The notes beneath the pieces were generated by a model. The model searched no databases. It saw only the letters and a list, made by a program, of their open reading frames with translations, and was not told the DNA's origin. DNA of 64,000 nt, taken from NCBI GenBank assembly GCA_030678995.1, contig JAUXTQ010000005.1:1-64000 (forward strand). The letters are read 5' to 3'. Position 1 is the first letter of the stretch. Each line of letters opens with the position of its first letter. This document shows positions 7,227-15,076 of the stretch, in pieces. The DNA comes from Caulobacter sp. (GTDB lineage Bacteria > Pseudomonadota > Alphaproteobacteria > Caulobacterales > Caulobacteraceae). A program made the position numbers and the translations under genes.

Positions 7227-7789
7227 TCGTTCCGGCCGGGGCCCCGGCGCTCTCTGGCGGCCGCACGACGGTCGAGGGGTATGACCCGAGGGCCCACGAT
7301 CCCTATTTCGACGGCGTCTCGCAGATGCTGGCCGACAAGGGCTTCATCACCGCCTCGGCCGACGACCTGATCACCTGGGCCCGCACCGGCTCGCTGATGT
7401 GGATGACCTTTGGCCTGGCCTGCTGCGCGGTCGAGATGATGCAGGCCTCGATGCCGCGCTACGACCTGGAGCGCTACGGCTTCGCGCCGCGCGGCAGTCC
7501 GCGCCAGAGCGACGTGATGATCGTCGCCGGCACCCTGACCAACAAGATGGCTCCGGCCCTGCGCAAGGTCTACGACCAGATGCCCGAGCCACGCTACGTC
7601 ATCAGCATGGGCAGCTGCGCCAACGGCGGCGGCTACTACTATTACAGCTACAGCGTCGTGCGTGGCTGCGACCGGGTGGTGCCGGTGGACATCTATGTCC
7701 CGGGCTGCCCGCCGACCGCCGAAGCCCTGGTCTACGGGGTGCTGCAGTTGCAGAAGAAGATCCGCCGGACGGGGACCATCGAGCGATGA
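7217..7789 (+). CDS. nuoB: NADH-quinone oxidoreductase subunit B
   Basis: This 190-residue peripheral subunit carries the terminal 4Fe-4S cluster N2, which passes electrons to quinone. The Cys ligands are visible in LACCAVEMM (adjacent Cys pair), [19 protein letters not shown] and [11 protein letters not shown]. The start at 7217 (MGVIVPAG) overlaps the end of nuoA in another frame. An upstream extension has no NuoB similarity. The stop overlaps the next start as ATGA, indicating translational coupling. Confidence 0.97.
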   Translation: MGVIVPAGAPALSGGRTTVEGYDPRAHDPYFDGVSQMLADKGFITASADDLITWARTGSLMWMTFGLACCAVEMMQASMPRYDLERYGFAPRGSPRQSDVMIVAGTLTNKMAPALRKVYDQMPEPRYVISMGSCANGGGYYYYSYSVVRGCDRVVPVDIYVPGCPPTAEALVYGVLQLQKKIRRTGTIER

Positions 7790-8298
7790 GCAAGATGTTC
7801 CGGCATCTGCGCGAGAGCCCGGCGACGCCGGAAGCGCAACGCCAGCTCATCGCCGGCTATGCGGTCGGATTGCTGGGGCCGGCCGTGGCGGCCATGGCCG
7901 CTGTCGGGTTGTCGAGCCTGTTGAACGACGCCACGCTCCCCACGGACACCAAGGTGAGAGCGGCCTACGGTCTCTGGTCCATGGTTGGCGTGGCCGCGGC
8001 TATGCTGATTCCCATGCCGGTTTTCGCCAAGGCACTGATCATCGCCGCCTCGATCCTGATCCCGGGGGCCCTCTGGGTCCGGCTAGTGGTCTGGATGCGC
8101 TCCATGGTTCTCGCCGCCTTCTTCGGCGGCATGGTGACCGCCGTGAACGCCACGCTGTTCGCGATGATCATGGAGACTCCGCTCGCGGAATGGACGGTCT
8201 TGGCCGCCGGCGCCGTTGGCGCCGTCCTGGGCGTCCTCGCGGTCATGCTGGCAAAACGCTCCGACCCGCCGAGAAAGGGCCTCGCCTATGGCGTCTAA
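7786..8298 (+). CDS. Hypothetical membrane protein within the nuo operon
   Basis: This 170-residue protein has a polar N-terminus ([20 protein letters not shown]) and about four to five hydrophobic segments (near residues 20-45, 60-80, 83-100, 104-125 and 132-152). It ends in a basic tail [15 protein letters not shown] do not recognise a family. It lies between nuoB and nuoC, overlapping nuoB by 4 bases (ATGA) and nuoC by 11 bases, so it must be co-translated with them. Position suggests a host-specific protein made alongside complex I, but nothing in its sequence shows a role. Confidence 0.75.
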   Translation: MSKMFRHLRESPATPEAQRQLIAGYAVGLLGPAVAAMAAVGLSSLLNDATLPTDTKVRAAYGLWSMVGVAAAMLIPMPVFAKALIIAASILIPGALWVRLVVWMRSMVLAAFFGGMVTAVNATLFAMIMETPLAEWTVLAAGAVGAVLGVLAVMLAKRSDPPRKGLAYGV

Positions 8299-8887
8299 CC
8301 TCGAGACCCTCGGCAAGACCCTGGTCAAGGCCTCGGGCGGGTCGCTGACCGGCTACGCGGTGGCCTTTGGCGAGCTGACCGTGGTCGGCCCCGCCGCCCG
8401 CGTGCTGCATGCCCTGACCTTCCTGCGCGACCATGCCGACGGCCGGTTCCACCAGCTGATCGACCTCTGCGGTGTCGACTATCCCGAGCGGCCCCTGCGG
8501 TTCGACGTGGTCTACCACATGCTCAGCCTGGTGAAGAACCACCGCATCCGGCTGAAGGTGCAAACCGACGAGGACACCCCGGTGCCCAGCGTCTGCGGCC
8601 TGTTCCCCGCCGCCGACTGGTTCGAGCGCGAGGCGTTCGACATGTACGGCATCTTCTTCAGCGACCACCCGGACCTGCGCCGGCTGCTGACCGACTACGG
8701 CTTCCACGGCCATCCGCTGCGGAAGGACTTCCCGATGACCGGCTATGTCGAGGTCCGCTACGACGACGAGCTCAGGCGGGTGGTCTACGAGCCGGTGAAG
8801 ATCGCCGAGTTCCGCCAGTTCGACTTCCTCAGCCCCTGGGAAGGCGCCAGCTACGCCCTGCCGGGCGACGAGAAGGCGGGGTCGTGA
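8288..8887 (+). CDS. nuoC: NADH-quinone oxidoreductase subunit C
   Basis: This 199-residue peripheral-arm subunit (30-kDa family) sits beside NuoD near the quinone cavity. The family signature is present: [32 protein letters not shown] followed by GHPLRKDFP, and the N-terminal half has [27 protein letters not shown]. It is a separate protein, not fused to NuoD as in E. coli. The start overlaps the previous gene by 11 bases. After the stop there is a 172-base gap to nuoD that holds a palindromic repeat, an unusual break in an otherwise tightly packed operon. Confidence 0.96.
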   Translation: MASNLETLGKTLVKASGGSLTGYAVAFGELTVVGPAARVLHALTFLRDHADGRFHQLIDLCGVDYPERPLRFDVVYHMLSLVKNHRIRLKVQTDEDTPVPSVCGLFPAADWFEREAFDMYGIFFSDHPDLRRLLTDYGFHGHPLRKDFPMTGYVEVRYDDELRRVVYEPVKIAEFRQFDFLSPWEGASYALPGDEKAGS

Positions 8888-8907
8888 TGGTGCAGGTTCT
8901 GCACAAG

Positions 8908-9030
8908 ATCCTCCCCCACAGGGGGAGGTGGGCCTGCGAAGCAGGGTCGGAGGGGGCAGCGCCGACGCCGGCCCCCTCAGTCACCCCGGAACAGGTCCGG
9001 GGCGACAGCTCCCCCAATGGGGGAGCATCC
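8908..9030 (+). repeat. REP-like palindromic element inside the nuo operon (copy 1)
   Basis: Hairpins at both ends (CTCCCCC-ACA-GGGGGAG at 8911-8927 and GCTCCCCC-AAT-GGGGGAGC at 9008-9026) enclose further inverted segments (GGAGGGGG with CCCCCTC; CCCCGGA with TCCGGGG). A second copy with the same order of blocks lies at 62405-62532. The element fills the nuoC-nuoD gap and would fold strongly in the polycistronic mRNA. No T-run follows, so it is not an obvious terminator. Confidence 0.75.
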
Positions 9031-9059
9031 TTCGTTCGAGCCGACCGGAGCGCCTTCTG

Positions 9060-10271
9060 ATGGCCGACGACGCCACCCTGCCGGTGATCCCGGAAACGCC
9101 GGTCCGCAAGTTCAACATCAACTTCGGCCCGCAGCACCCGGCCGCGCACGGCGTGCTGCGGCTGGTGCTGGAGCTCGACGGCGAGGTCGTCGAGCGGGTC
9201 GATCCGCACATCGGCCTGCTGCACCGCGGCACCGAGAAGCTGATGGAGGCCCGCACCTACCTCCAGAACATCCCGTATTTCGACCGCCTCGACTACGTCG
9301 CGCCGATGAACCAGGAGCACGCCTTCTGCCTGGCCATCGAGAAGCTGCTCGGTGTCGAGGTGCCCAAGCGCGGCTCGATCATCCGCGTGCTCTACAGCGA
9401 GATTGGCCGCATTCTCAGCCATCTGCTCAACGTGACGACCCAGGCCATGGACGTCGGCGCCCTGACGCCGCCGCTCTGGGGCTTCGAGGAGCGCGAGAAG
9501 CTGATGATCTTCTATGAGCGGGCCTGCGGCGCGCGGCTGCACTCGAACTACTTCCGCCCCGGCGGCGTCCACCAGGACCTGCCCGAAGCGCTGATCGAGG
9601 ACATCGACCGCTGGGCCGTGGCCTTCCCCAAGGTCTGCGACGACATCGAGACCCTGATCACCGGCAACCGCATCTTCAAGCAGCGCAACGTCGATATCGG
9701 CGTGGTCAGCCGTGAGGACGCCATCCGCTGGAGCTTCTCGGGCGTGATGGTGCGCGGCTCGGGCATCGCCTGGGACCTGCGGCGCAACCAGCCGTACGAA
9801 TGCTACAACGAGTTCGCGTTCGACATCCCGCTGGGGGTCAACGGCGACTGCTACGATCGCTACCTGTGCCGCATGCAGGAGATGCGCGAGTCGACGAAGA
9901 TCATCCGCCAGGCCTGCGCCATGCTGCGCGCGACGCCGGGCCCGGTGATGAGCCTGGACAACAAGGTCGTCCCGCCGCGCCGCGCGGAGATGAAACAGTC
10001 GATGGAAGCGCTGATCCATCACTTCAAGCTCTACACCGAGGGCTTCCGCACGCCGGAAGGCGAAGTCTACGCCTGCGTCGAGGCGCCCAAGGGTGAGTTC
10101 GGCGTGTTCCTGGTCAGCGACGGGACCAACAAGCCCTACCGCTGCAAGATCCGCGCACCCGGCTTCCCGCACCTGGCGGCCATGGACTTCCTCAACCGCG
10201 GGCACATGCTGGCGGATGTGAGCGCCATTCTGGGCAGCCTGGACATCGTGTTCGGGGAGATTGACCGGTGA
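9060..10271 (+). CDS. nuoD: NADH-quinone oxidoreductase subunit D
   Basis: This 403-residue subunit (49-kDa family) forms most of the quinone-binding cavity next to cluster N2. The signature [22 protein letters not shown] near the N-terminus contains the quinone-headgroup His, followed by [34 protein letters not shown]. The C-terminus has the conserved end [21 protein letters not shown]. The ATG at 9060 is preceded by GGAG nine bases upstream. Upstream in-frame sequence is the palindromic repeat, not protein. The stop overlaps the next GTG by 4 bases. Confidence 0.97.
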   Translation: MADDATLPVIPETPVRKFNINFGPQHPAAHGVLRLVLELDGEVVERVDPHIGLLHRGTEKLMEARTYLQNIPYFDRLDYVAPMNQEHAFCLAIEKLLGVEVPKRGSIIRVLYSEIGRILSHLLNVTTQAMDVGALTPPLWGFEEREKLMIFYERACGARLHSNYFRPGGVHQDLPEALIEDIDRWAVAFPKVCDDIETLITGNRIFKQRNVDIGVVSREDAIRWSFSGVMVRGSGIAWDLRRNQPYECYNEFAFDIPLGVNGDCYDRYLCRMQEMRESTKIIRQACAMLRATPGPVMSLDNKVVPPRRAEMKQSMEALIHHFKLYTEGFRTPEGEVYACVEAPKGEFGVFLVSDGTNKPYRCKIRAPGFPHLAAMDFLNRGHMLADVSAILGSLDIVFGEIDR

Positions 10272-10456
10272 GCGACAAGCCACTCAGCGACCTGGTGCGA
10301 CAGGGCTGGGAAGTGGTCCAGTACTCCGCCTCCATCGGCGACATGGGCGTGCTGGAGCACTGCGTTCTTGTTCGCCGCAAGGGCGAACACAAGATCGTCC
10401 GCGTGCGCAGCAAGATGCTCGGCAAGGGCGCCGTCGTCGAAGAGCTGGACGTCTAG
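10268..10456 (+). CDS. Small conserved-looking protein of unknown function in the nuo operon
   Basis: This 62-residue soluble protein starts with GTG overlapping the nuoD stop (GTGA). Sequence highlights are [14 protein letters not shown] and [26 protein letters not shown], which would suit a small alpha/beta fold. No membrane segment or metal motif is seen and I do not recognise the family. The tight coupling to nuoD and clean codon use argue that it is real. Confidence 0.65.
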   Translation: MSDKPLSDLVRQGWEVVQYSASIGDMGVLEHCVLVRRKGEHKIVRVRSKMLGKGAVVEELDV

Positions 10457-10840
10457 ATGGAGCCGCTCGCCGCCGCCGTGATGATGTGCATACCGATGAC
10501 GTCGGGGCCGATACCGCCGCCGTCAGCGGTGATCGATGCATTCATCACGGCTTACAACGAGCATGACATGGACACACTGCGCCAGCTGGTCGCGGCGGAT
10601 GCACGAATGGGGCCGGCCGATCAGTCTGAAATGATAGACGGACGGACCGTGATCGGGCTCTATGAAACCTCCCTGTTCAAGAGATTTCCGACCGTTTCAA
10701 TCAAGGTCGTTCAACAGATTTCGGCCGGCGACATGGTCGCCCAGACCGAGTCCATTTCCGGTGTCGGCGAAGATAGCGTGGTGCTCAGCGCCTACCGCAT
10801 CGATCGCGGATGCATCGTGAGCATGAGCTATAGCAAATGA
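10457..10840 (+). CDS. NTF2-like (SnoaL-type) protein
   Basis: This 127-residue protein has the NTF2/SnoaL pattern: a helix VIDAFITAYNEHDMDTLRQLVAADARMG, then LYETSLFKRFPTVSIKVVQQISAGDMVAQTESISG and a final strand pair. This cone-shaped fold occurs in isomerases, dehydratases and binding proteins. Catalytic residues cannot be assigned. The ATG immediately follows the stop of the 62-residue gene; a start near MCIPMT would also be possible. The stop overlaps nuoE (ATGA). Base composition looks lower in G+C than the flanking nuo genes, which may mark a later arrival in the operon. Confidence 0.65.
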   Translation: MEPLAAAVMMCIPMTSGPIPPPSAVIDAFITAYNEHDMDTLRQLVAADARMGPADQSEMIDGRTVIGLYETSLFKRFPTVSIKVVQQISAGDMVAQTESISGVGEDSVVLSAYRIDRGCIVSMSYSK

Positions 10841-11523
10841 GCGTCCGTCGTCTCGCCAAAGACCAGCCCGCCAGTTTCACCTTCAGCAAGGACACGCTGG
10901 AGACCGCCCAGTGGTGGATCGCCAAATACCCCGCCGAGCGCAAACAGTCGGCGGTGCTGCCGATCCTGTGGCTGATCCAGAAGCAGGAGGGCTGGGTCTC
11001 CGAGCCGGCCATCCGCGTGACCGCCGAACTGCTCGGCATGCCGGTGATCCGGGTGCTGGAGGTGGCGACATTCTACACCATGTTCCAGCTGGAACCCGTT
11101 GGTTCTGTTGCGTTTGTCCAGCTGTGCGGCACCACGCCCTGCATGTTGTGCGGCGCCAATGACCTGAAAAAGGTGCTGGAAAAGAAGATAGGCCCGAAGA
11201 ACCACGTCTCCGCCGACGGCAAGTTCAGCTGGGAAGAGGTCGAGTGCCTGGGCGCCTGTTCCAACGCCCCGATGGCCGCGATCAACGATTACTACTACGA
11301 GGACCTGACGCCCGAGAGCCTGGCGATGATCCTCGACGAGTTCGCGGCGGGCGGTTCGCCCAAACCCGGCTCCCGCATCGGCCGGGGGGCTTCGGAACCG
11401 CACGGCAAGATCCAGACCCTGCTCGACCCGAAGCTCTACGACGGCTCGGCTGGCAAGAAGATCAAGATCCCGAACCTGCCTGAAAAGCCGGGCAAGGCAA
11501 AGAAGGCGGAGCCGGCGGCTTGA
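10837..11523 (+). CDS. nuoE: NADH-quinone oxidoreductase subunit E
   Basis: This 228-residue subunit (24-kDa family) of the NADH-dehydrogenase module carries 2Fe-2S cluster N1a. The thioredoxin-like domain shows the ligands in VQLCGTTPCMLCGA and VECLGACSNAPM. The N-terminal helical part includes WIAKYPAERKQSAVLPILWLIQKQEGWVSEPAI. A C-terminal tail of about 50 residues ends in a Lys/Ala/Pro-rich stretch (KPGKAKKAEPAA), as often seen in alphaproteobacteria. Starts overlap on both sides (ATGA before, TTGA after). Confidence 0.96.
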   Translation: MSVRRLAKDQPASFTFSKDTLETAQWWIAKYPAERKQSAVLPILWLIQKQEGWVSEPAIRVTAELLGMPVIRVLEVATFYTMFQLEPVGSVAFVQLCGTTPCMLCGANDLKKVLEKKIGPKNHVSADGKFSWEEVECLGACSNAPMAAINDYYYEDLTPESLAMILDEFAAGGSPKPGSRIGRGASEPHGKIQTLLDPKLYDGSAGKKIKIPNLPEKPGKAKKAEPAA

Positions 11524-11753
11524 ACCCTGAAATCCTCAGGCTCTGGCGCTCGCGCCCCTTCCAGATCGCTGCGGTCTGGGAGGTGCTCTGCGTTGGCGCG
11601 GGGATCGTGGCCTTCTACCGGACCGGCGTTGAGATCTACGCCGTCGCGGGAATTTTCGCCGGTGTCGTCCCGATGAGCGTAGTGATGCTGCGGTTCCTCC
11701 GCTCGCAGAAGGCCGGCGCAGCCGCTGACCGCTCCAAGGACATCGTCCAGTGA
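11520..11753 (+). CDS. Small membrane protein of unknown function in the nuo operon
   Basis: This 77-residue protein starts with TTG overlapping the nuoE stop (TTGA). Two hydrophobic segments (about residues 14-33 and 38-58) are separated by a short loop (FYRTGVEIYAV), with a charged C-terminus (LRFLRSQKAGAAADRSKDIVQ). No family is recognised. It overlaps the next small gene by 4 bases, so the pair are translated together between nuoE and nuoF. Confidence 0.6.
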   Translation: MNPEILRLWRSRPFQIAAVWEVLCVGAGIVAFYRTGVEIYAVAGIFAGVVPMSVVMLRFLRSQKAGAAADRSKDIVQ

Positions 11754-12016
11754 GCGACGAAGCCGAGATGCTGGCGAATCGGATCGCCTATATCGACCAG
11801 CTGCGGGCGCTGTACCGCAAGGAACGGCTGGCAGGTCTGTTTCTGATCCTCACCGGCTTCATGCTGGTGATGCCGTCCTGGAATAATCCCGCCTGGCCCC
11901 ATGCCGCGATCCTGGCCGGCTACGGCCTGATCGCCGGCGGCTGGGTCACCTTCATCTATGTCATCTGGCGCCGCACCGCCTGGCGCCGCGCCAATCCCTT
12001 CGATCCGAAAGCCTAG
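11750..12016 (+). CDS. Small membrane protein of unknown function in the nuo operon
   Basis: This 88-residue protein starts with GTG overlapping the previous stop. A charged N-terminal helix (DEAEMLANRIAYIDQLRALYRKERL) is followed by two hydrophobic segments (about residues 27-45 and 52-72) and a basic end WRRTAWRRANPFDPKA. No family is recognised. It lies six bases upstream of nuoF. With the preceding gene it looks like a two-protein membrane insert in the complex I operon. Confidence 0.6.
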   Translation: MSDEAEMLANRIAYIDQLRALYRKERLAGLFLILTGFMLVMPSWNNPAWPHAAILAGYGLIAGGWVTFIYVIWRRTAWRRANPFDPKA

Positions 12017-12022
12017 AGAATC

Positions 12023-13342
12023 ATGGTCGGCATCCTCGAAGACAAGGACCGCATCTTCACCAACCTCTACGGGCTCCATGACTGGGGTCTGGAGGGTGCG
12101 AAGAAGCGCGGCTGCTGGAATGGCACCCGGGACATGCTCGACGCCGGCGGAGCGTGGATCATCGACAACATCAAGCAGAGCGGCCTGCGCGGCCGGGGCG
12201 GCGCCGGCTTCGGCACGGGCCTGAAGTGGTCCTTCATGCCCAAGGAGGTGAAGCCGGGCCGGCCGCACTACTTGGTGGTCAACGCCGACGAGTCCGAGCC
12301 GGGCACCTGCAAGGACCGGGAGATCATGCGCCATGATCCCCACCTGCTGATCGAGGGCTGCCTGATCGCCTCGTTCTCGATGCAGGCGCACGCCTGCTAC
12401 ATCTACATCCGCGGCGAATATGTGCGCGAGCGCGAGGTGCTCGAGGCGGCGATCAAGCAGGCCTATGAGGCGAAACTGATCGGCAAGAACAACGTCCACG
12501 GCTGGGATTTCGACCTCTACGTCCACCACGGCGGCGGGGCCTATATCTGCGGCGAGGAAACCGCGCTGCTGGAGAGCCTGGAGGGCAAGAAGGGCCAGCC
12601 GCGCCTCAAGCCCCCGTTCCCGGCCGGCGCCGGCCTCTACGGCTGCCCGACCACGGTCAACAACGTCGAGAGCATCGCTGTCGCCGGCACGATCCTGCGC
12701 CGGGGGGCGGGCTGGTTCGCGGGCTTTGGCCGGGCAAACAACACCGGCACCAAGCTGTTCTGCGTCTCGGGGCATGTGAACCTGCCCTGCAACGTCGAGG
12801 AGGCCATGAGCATCCCCTTCCGCCAGCTGATCGAGGATCACTGCGGCGGCGTGCGGGGCGGCTGGGGCAACCTCAAGGCGGTGATCCCTGGCGGCAGCAG
12901 CGTGCCGATGATCCCGGCCGAGCAGTGCGAAGACCTGCCGATGGATTTCGACGCCCTGCGCGAGCTGCGCTCGGGCCTGGGCACCGCGGCGGTCATCGTC
13001 ATGGACAAGGACACCGACCTGGTCCGCGCCATCGCGCGCCTGAGCTACTTCTACAAGCACGAGAGCTGCGGCCAGTGCACGCCCTGCCGCGAAGGCACCG
13101 GTTGGATGTGGCGGGTGATGGAGCGCATGGCCACCGGCGAGGCGGACATGAAGGAGATCGACACGCTCCTTGATGTCACCACCCAGGTCGAGGGCCACAC
13201 CATCTGCGCCCTGGGCGACGCCGCGGCCTGGCCGATCCAGGGCCTGTTCCGCCACTTCCGCCACGAGGTGGAGGACCGCATCACCAGCTACCGGGCGAGG
13301 AGGCCGCACGTTCAGGGGGCAAGCCTGATCGCGGCGGAGTAG
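12023..13342 (+). CDS. nuoF: NADH-quinone oxidoreductase subunit F
   Basis: This 439-residue subunit (51-kDa family) oxidises NADH, binding FMN and 4Fe-4S cluster N3. The NADH/FMN region has [20 protein letters not shown] and [21 protein letters not shown]. The FMN loop includes [18 protein letters not shown]. Cluster ligands are in [17 protein letters not shown], with a distal Cys in [16 protein letters not shown]. It is full length, with a short linker to the upstream small gene. A GTG-started lipoprotein gene follows 5 bases after the stop. Confidence 0.97.
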   Translation: MVGILEDKDRIFTNLYGLHDWGLEGAKKRGCWNGTRDMLDAGGAWIIDNIKQSGLRGRGGAGFGTGLKWSFMPKEVKPGRPHYLVVNADESEPGTCKDREIMRHDPHLLIEGCLIASFSMQAHACYIYIRGEYVREREVLEAAIKQAYEAKLIGKNNVHGWDFDLYVHHGGGAYICGEETALLESLEGKKGQPRLKPPFPAGAGLYGCPTTVNNVESIAVAGTILRRGAGWFAGFGRANNTGTKLFCVSGHVNLPCNVEEAMSIPFRQLIEDHCGGVRGGWGNLKAVIPGGSSVPMIPAEQCEDLPMDFDALRELRSGLGTAAVIVMDKDTDLVRAIARLSYFYKHESCGQCTPCREGTGWMWRVMERMATGEADMKEIDTLLDVTTQVEGHTICALGDAAAWPIQGLFRHFRHEVEDRITSYRARRPHVQGASLIAAE

Positions 13343-13347
13343 GGGGC

Positions 13348-13716
13348 GTGCGCGCCGGGTTTCCACTTCTGGTGGTCGTTGGGCTGGCGGGCGTCGGACT
13401 CGGAAGCTGCGACGTGTTCAAGCCCCAGCCCGAGAAGCTCGTGGAAGCATGCAAGGGGCGCGGTGTGGCTGCGATCCCGGGACTCGATCGCGCCGCCTAC
13501 CGTGACTTCGCCTATGGTGACGAGAGAGACCCGTTTGTGGCCATGGTCGTGAACGACCGCCACGTGCTGTGGTGCGGCCTGAAGAGCATGCAGGGCCAGC
13601 CTGGCGTCGTGGCTTCTTCTTGGGACAATACGCCCTTCCGGCCTGGCGATCGCTTCGATCCTGCGACCAACTCCTGGAAGCGCGGTGCGGATAGTCACGA
13701 CGGGGCCGCGCGATAA
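13348..13716 (+). CDS. Predicted lipoprotein in the nuo operon
   Basis: This 122-residue protein starts with GTG. Its N-terminal hydrophobic stretch FPLLVVVGLAGVGLGSC ends in a lipobox (LGSC) with the acylated Cys at about residue 21. The mature part is small and polar (DVFKPQPEKLVEACKGRG..., DERDPFVAMVVNDRHVLWCGLKSMQG) with two further Cys that could pair in the periplasm. No family is recognised. It directly follows nuoF. Its end abuts the degenerate copy of the gene at 14504. Confidence 0.6.
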   Translation: MRAGFPLLVVVGLAGVGLGSCDVFKPQPEKLVEACKGRGVAAIPGLDRAAYRDFAYGDERDPFVAMVVNDRHVLWCGLKSMQGQPGVVASSWDNTPFRPGDRFDPATNSWKRGADSHDGAAR

Positions 13717-13802
13717 CCGACGGTCACGAGTTCCCCGGCCCCGAGGAGGAGCGCTCCCGGCTGCGGTCAATGGCGACATCGTCGGTGCTCGGCGGGGTAT
13801 GA
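13716..13802 (+). pseudogene. Degenerate 5' fragment related to the gene at 14504-15076
   Basis: This stretch aligns with the beginning of the 190-residue gene 800 bases downstream. From 13746 about 45 of 53 bases match the segment from 14554, and the protein frame reads TDGHEF...EEERSRLRS...SVLGGV against TDDHEL...AEERSWLRS...SVLGGV. The fragment has no start codon and runs into TGA (13800-13802) where the intact gene continues into its membrane segment. It therefore looks like the remnant of a duplicated gene. Between the remnant and the intact copy sits a toxin-antitoxin pair. Confidence 0.7.
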
Positions 13803-13813
13803 ACGGCGACCGT

Positions 13814-13843
13814 TTGAGGCCAGGCGGCTGTTTGTGCTAGTAT
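13814..13843 (+). promoter_or_regulatory. Candidate promoter of the DUF433/DUF5615 pair
   Basis: TTGAGGC (13814-13820) and GCTAGTAT (13836-13843), 15 bases apart, resemble the Caulobacter promoter pattern. A start about 7 bases after the -10 would fall at or next to the antitoxin ATG (13851). The message may be leaderless, which fits the lack of a well-spaced ribosome-binding site. Confidence 0.5.
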
Positions 13844-13850
13844 TGAAGCC

Positions 13851-14087
13851 ATGCTGATCGCCGACCGCATCACCGCTGAACCGGACAAGCTGGGTGGCAA
13901 GCCCTGCATTCGCGGACTCCGCTTTCCGGTTCGCGATCTTCTGGAGCTGCTGGCCAACGGCGCCACCGTCCAGGAAATCCTTGAGGACTACCCAGACCTC
14001 GAAGCCGAGGACATTCCCGCCGCCCTGAACTACGCGGCGGCGCGCACCGGTGAGCCGGTTGTCTGGTCGCAAGTCGCGGCCGAGTGA
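13851..14087 (+). CDS. DUF433-family antitoxin
   Basis: This 78-residue protein matches the DUF433 (VapB-type antitoxin) family: RITAEPDKLGGKPCIRGLRFPVRDLLELLANGATVQEILEDYPDLEAEDIPAALNYAA. The GKPCIRG segment and the winged-helix-like VQEILEDYP..E.EDI part are family hallmarks. Such proteins bind DNA and neutralise a DUF5615 PIN-like partner, which is encoded immediately downstream with a GTGA overlap. The pair lies between nuoF and nuoG, in an operon of essential-type respiratory genes. It has its own candidate promoter. Confidence 0.85.
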   Translation: MLIADRITAEPDKLGGKPCIRGLRFPVRDLLELLANGATVQEILEDYPDLEAEDIPAALNYAAARTGEPVVWSQVAAE

Positions 14088-14413
14088 AGTTCGTTGTCGA
14101 CGAGCAACTTCCGCCCGAGCTTGCCGGCTGGCTGGTCGGGCAAGGCCACGACGCCGTTCATGTCAGGGACCTTGGACTCCGGTCATCAAGTGATCGCCTC
14201 ATCCGCGAGGCGGCCCAGGATTCTGGAGCCGTGGTGATTACAAAGGACGAGGACTTCGTCCGAATTCGCCGCGCGAATGATCGAGTTCTCTGGTTGCGTT
14301 GCGGCAACCTCAGGCGGGCGCTCTTCATGCCAAGGTTCATGGAGGCTTGGCCCGACGTGCGTCTGGCGCTTGAAGCGGGTGAACCGGTCGTCGAGGCGAA
14401 CTTGAGGTCTTGA
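14084..14413 (+). CDS. DUF5615 PIN-like toxin
   Basis: This 109-residue protein has the compact PIN-like (Mut7-C/DUF5615) fold. It begins KFVVDEQLPPELAGWLVGQGHDAVHVRDLGL with the first acidic residues, continues with SDRLIREAAQDSGAVVITKDEDFVRI carrying the conserved K-D-x-D-F cluster, and ends in WLRCGNLRR. PIN-type toxins are metal-dependent ribonucleases; activity here is inferred from family and pairing. The GTG start overlaps the antitoxin stop. Base composition is somewhat less GC-rich than nearby nuo genes, consistent with acquisition. Confidence 0.82.
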   Translation: MKFVVDEQLPPELAGWLVGQGHDAVHVRDLGLRSSSDRLIREAAQDSGAVVITKDEDFVRIRRANDRVLWLRCGNLRRALFMPRFMEAWPDVRLALEAGEPVVEANLRS

Positions 14414-14503
14414 AGCGCATCCGGAACTGTTCCAACCCTTTGGGTCGCTGATGGGCGTCTGGTGCGCCGTTATCGTTAGCGATGTGGCTGACCCGGGCGA
14501 CGA

Positions 14504-15076
14504 ATGTCTGATTCACGAACCGACGACCACGAACTCGAGATCGCCGCGCCGGCCGAGGAGCGCTCCTGGCTGCGGTCGACGGCGATCTGGTCGGTGCTGG
14601 GCGGCGTCGCGACCATCATTACGGCCGTCACCGCCGTGCTGGCCGTCTATCTCGGCCTCGACCAGATCAAGACGGCGCGGCAGCTGCAGGTGATGGATTC
14701 CACCTACGCCAGCTGGAACGCCCTCAACCAGGTCAGCATCGCCAATCCGGAACTGGCCTGTCCCAGCACCGACGAGGCCTTCAACCGGCTGATGGCCACG
14801 CCTGATCCGGCGTCGAGAACCGGCGGCACCTATCAGGACCGCTACACCGCCTACGGTTACATGCTGATCACCACCTCCGAGCAGATCCTCGAGATGGCGC
14901 CGGACGATCCGCGCTGGGCGTTCCTGATCGCCGAGCGGATCAAGTGCCATGCGCCGGCGATCCGCTTCCTGCAGAAGGAAGGCACCTACGAGCAGCGCTA
15001 CAGCTGCCGTTTGCGGCAGGTGATCGCCGGGGCGCTGGACCAGCCGGTTCCGGCCTGCCCGAAAGGACAGCGGTGA
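14504..15076 (+). CDS. Hypothetical single-pass membrane protein
   Basis: This 190-residue protein has an acidic cytoplasmic N-terminus (SDSRTDDHELEIAAPAEERS), one transmembrane segment (about residues 25-50, WSVLGGVATIITAVTAVLAVYL) and a soluble C-terminal part with four Cys (ACPSTDEAF, IKCHAP, YSCRLR, PACPKGQR). The topology suggests a membrane-anchored protein with disulfide-capable periplasmic or cytoplasmic region. No family is recognised. A damaged partial copy of its first 30 codons lies at 13716-13802. It overlaps the metallo-hydrolase gene by 4 bases (GTGA). Confidence 0.65.
   Translation: MSDSRTDDHELEIAAPAEERSWLRSTAIWSVLGGVATIITAVTAVLAVYLGLDQIKTARQLQVMDSTYASWNALNQVSIANPELACPSTDEAFNRLMATPDPASRTGGTYQDRYTAYGYMLITTSEQILEMAPDDPRWAFLIAERIKCHAPAIRFLQKEGTYEQRYSCRLRQVIAGALDQPVPACPKGQR

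Noticed and set aside
10268..10840. The two small genes after nuoD as a frameshifted single gene
   Set aside because: They have unrelated sequence types, the first ends cleanly before the second begins, and each has its own proper start.
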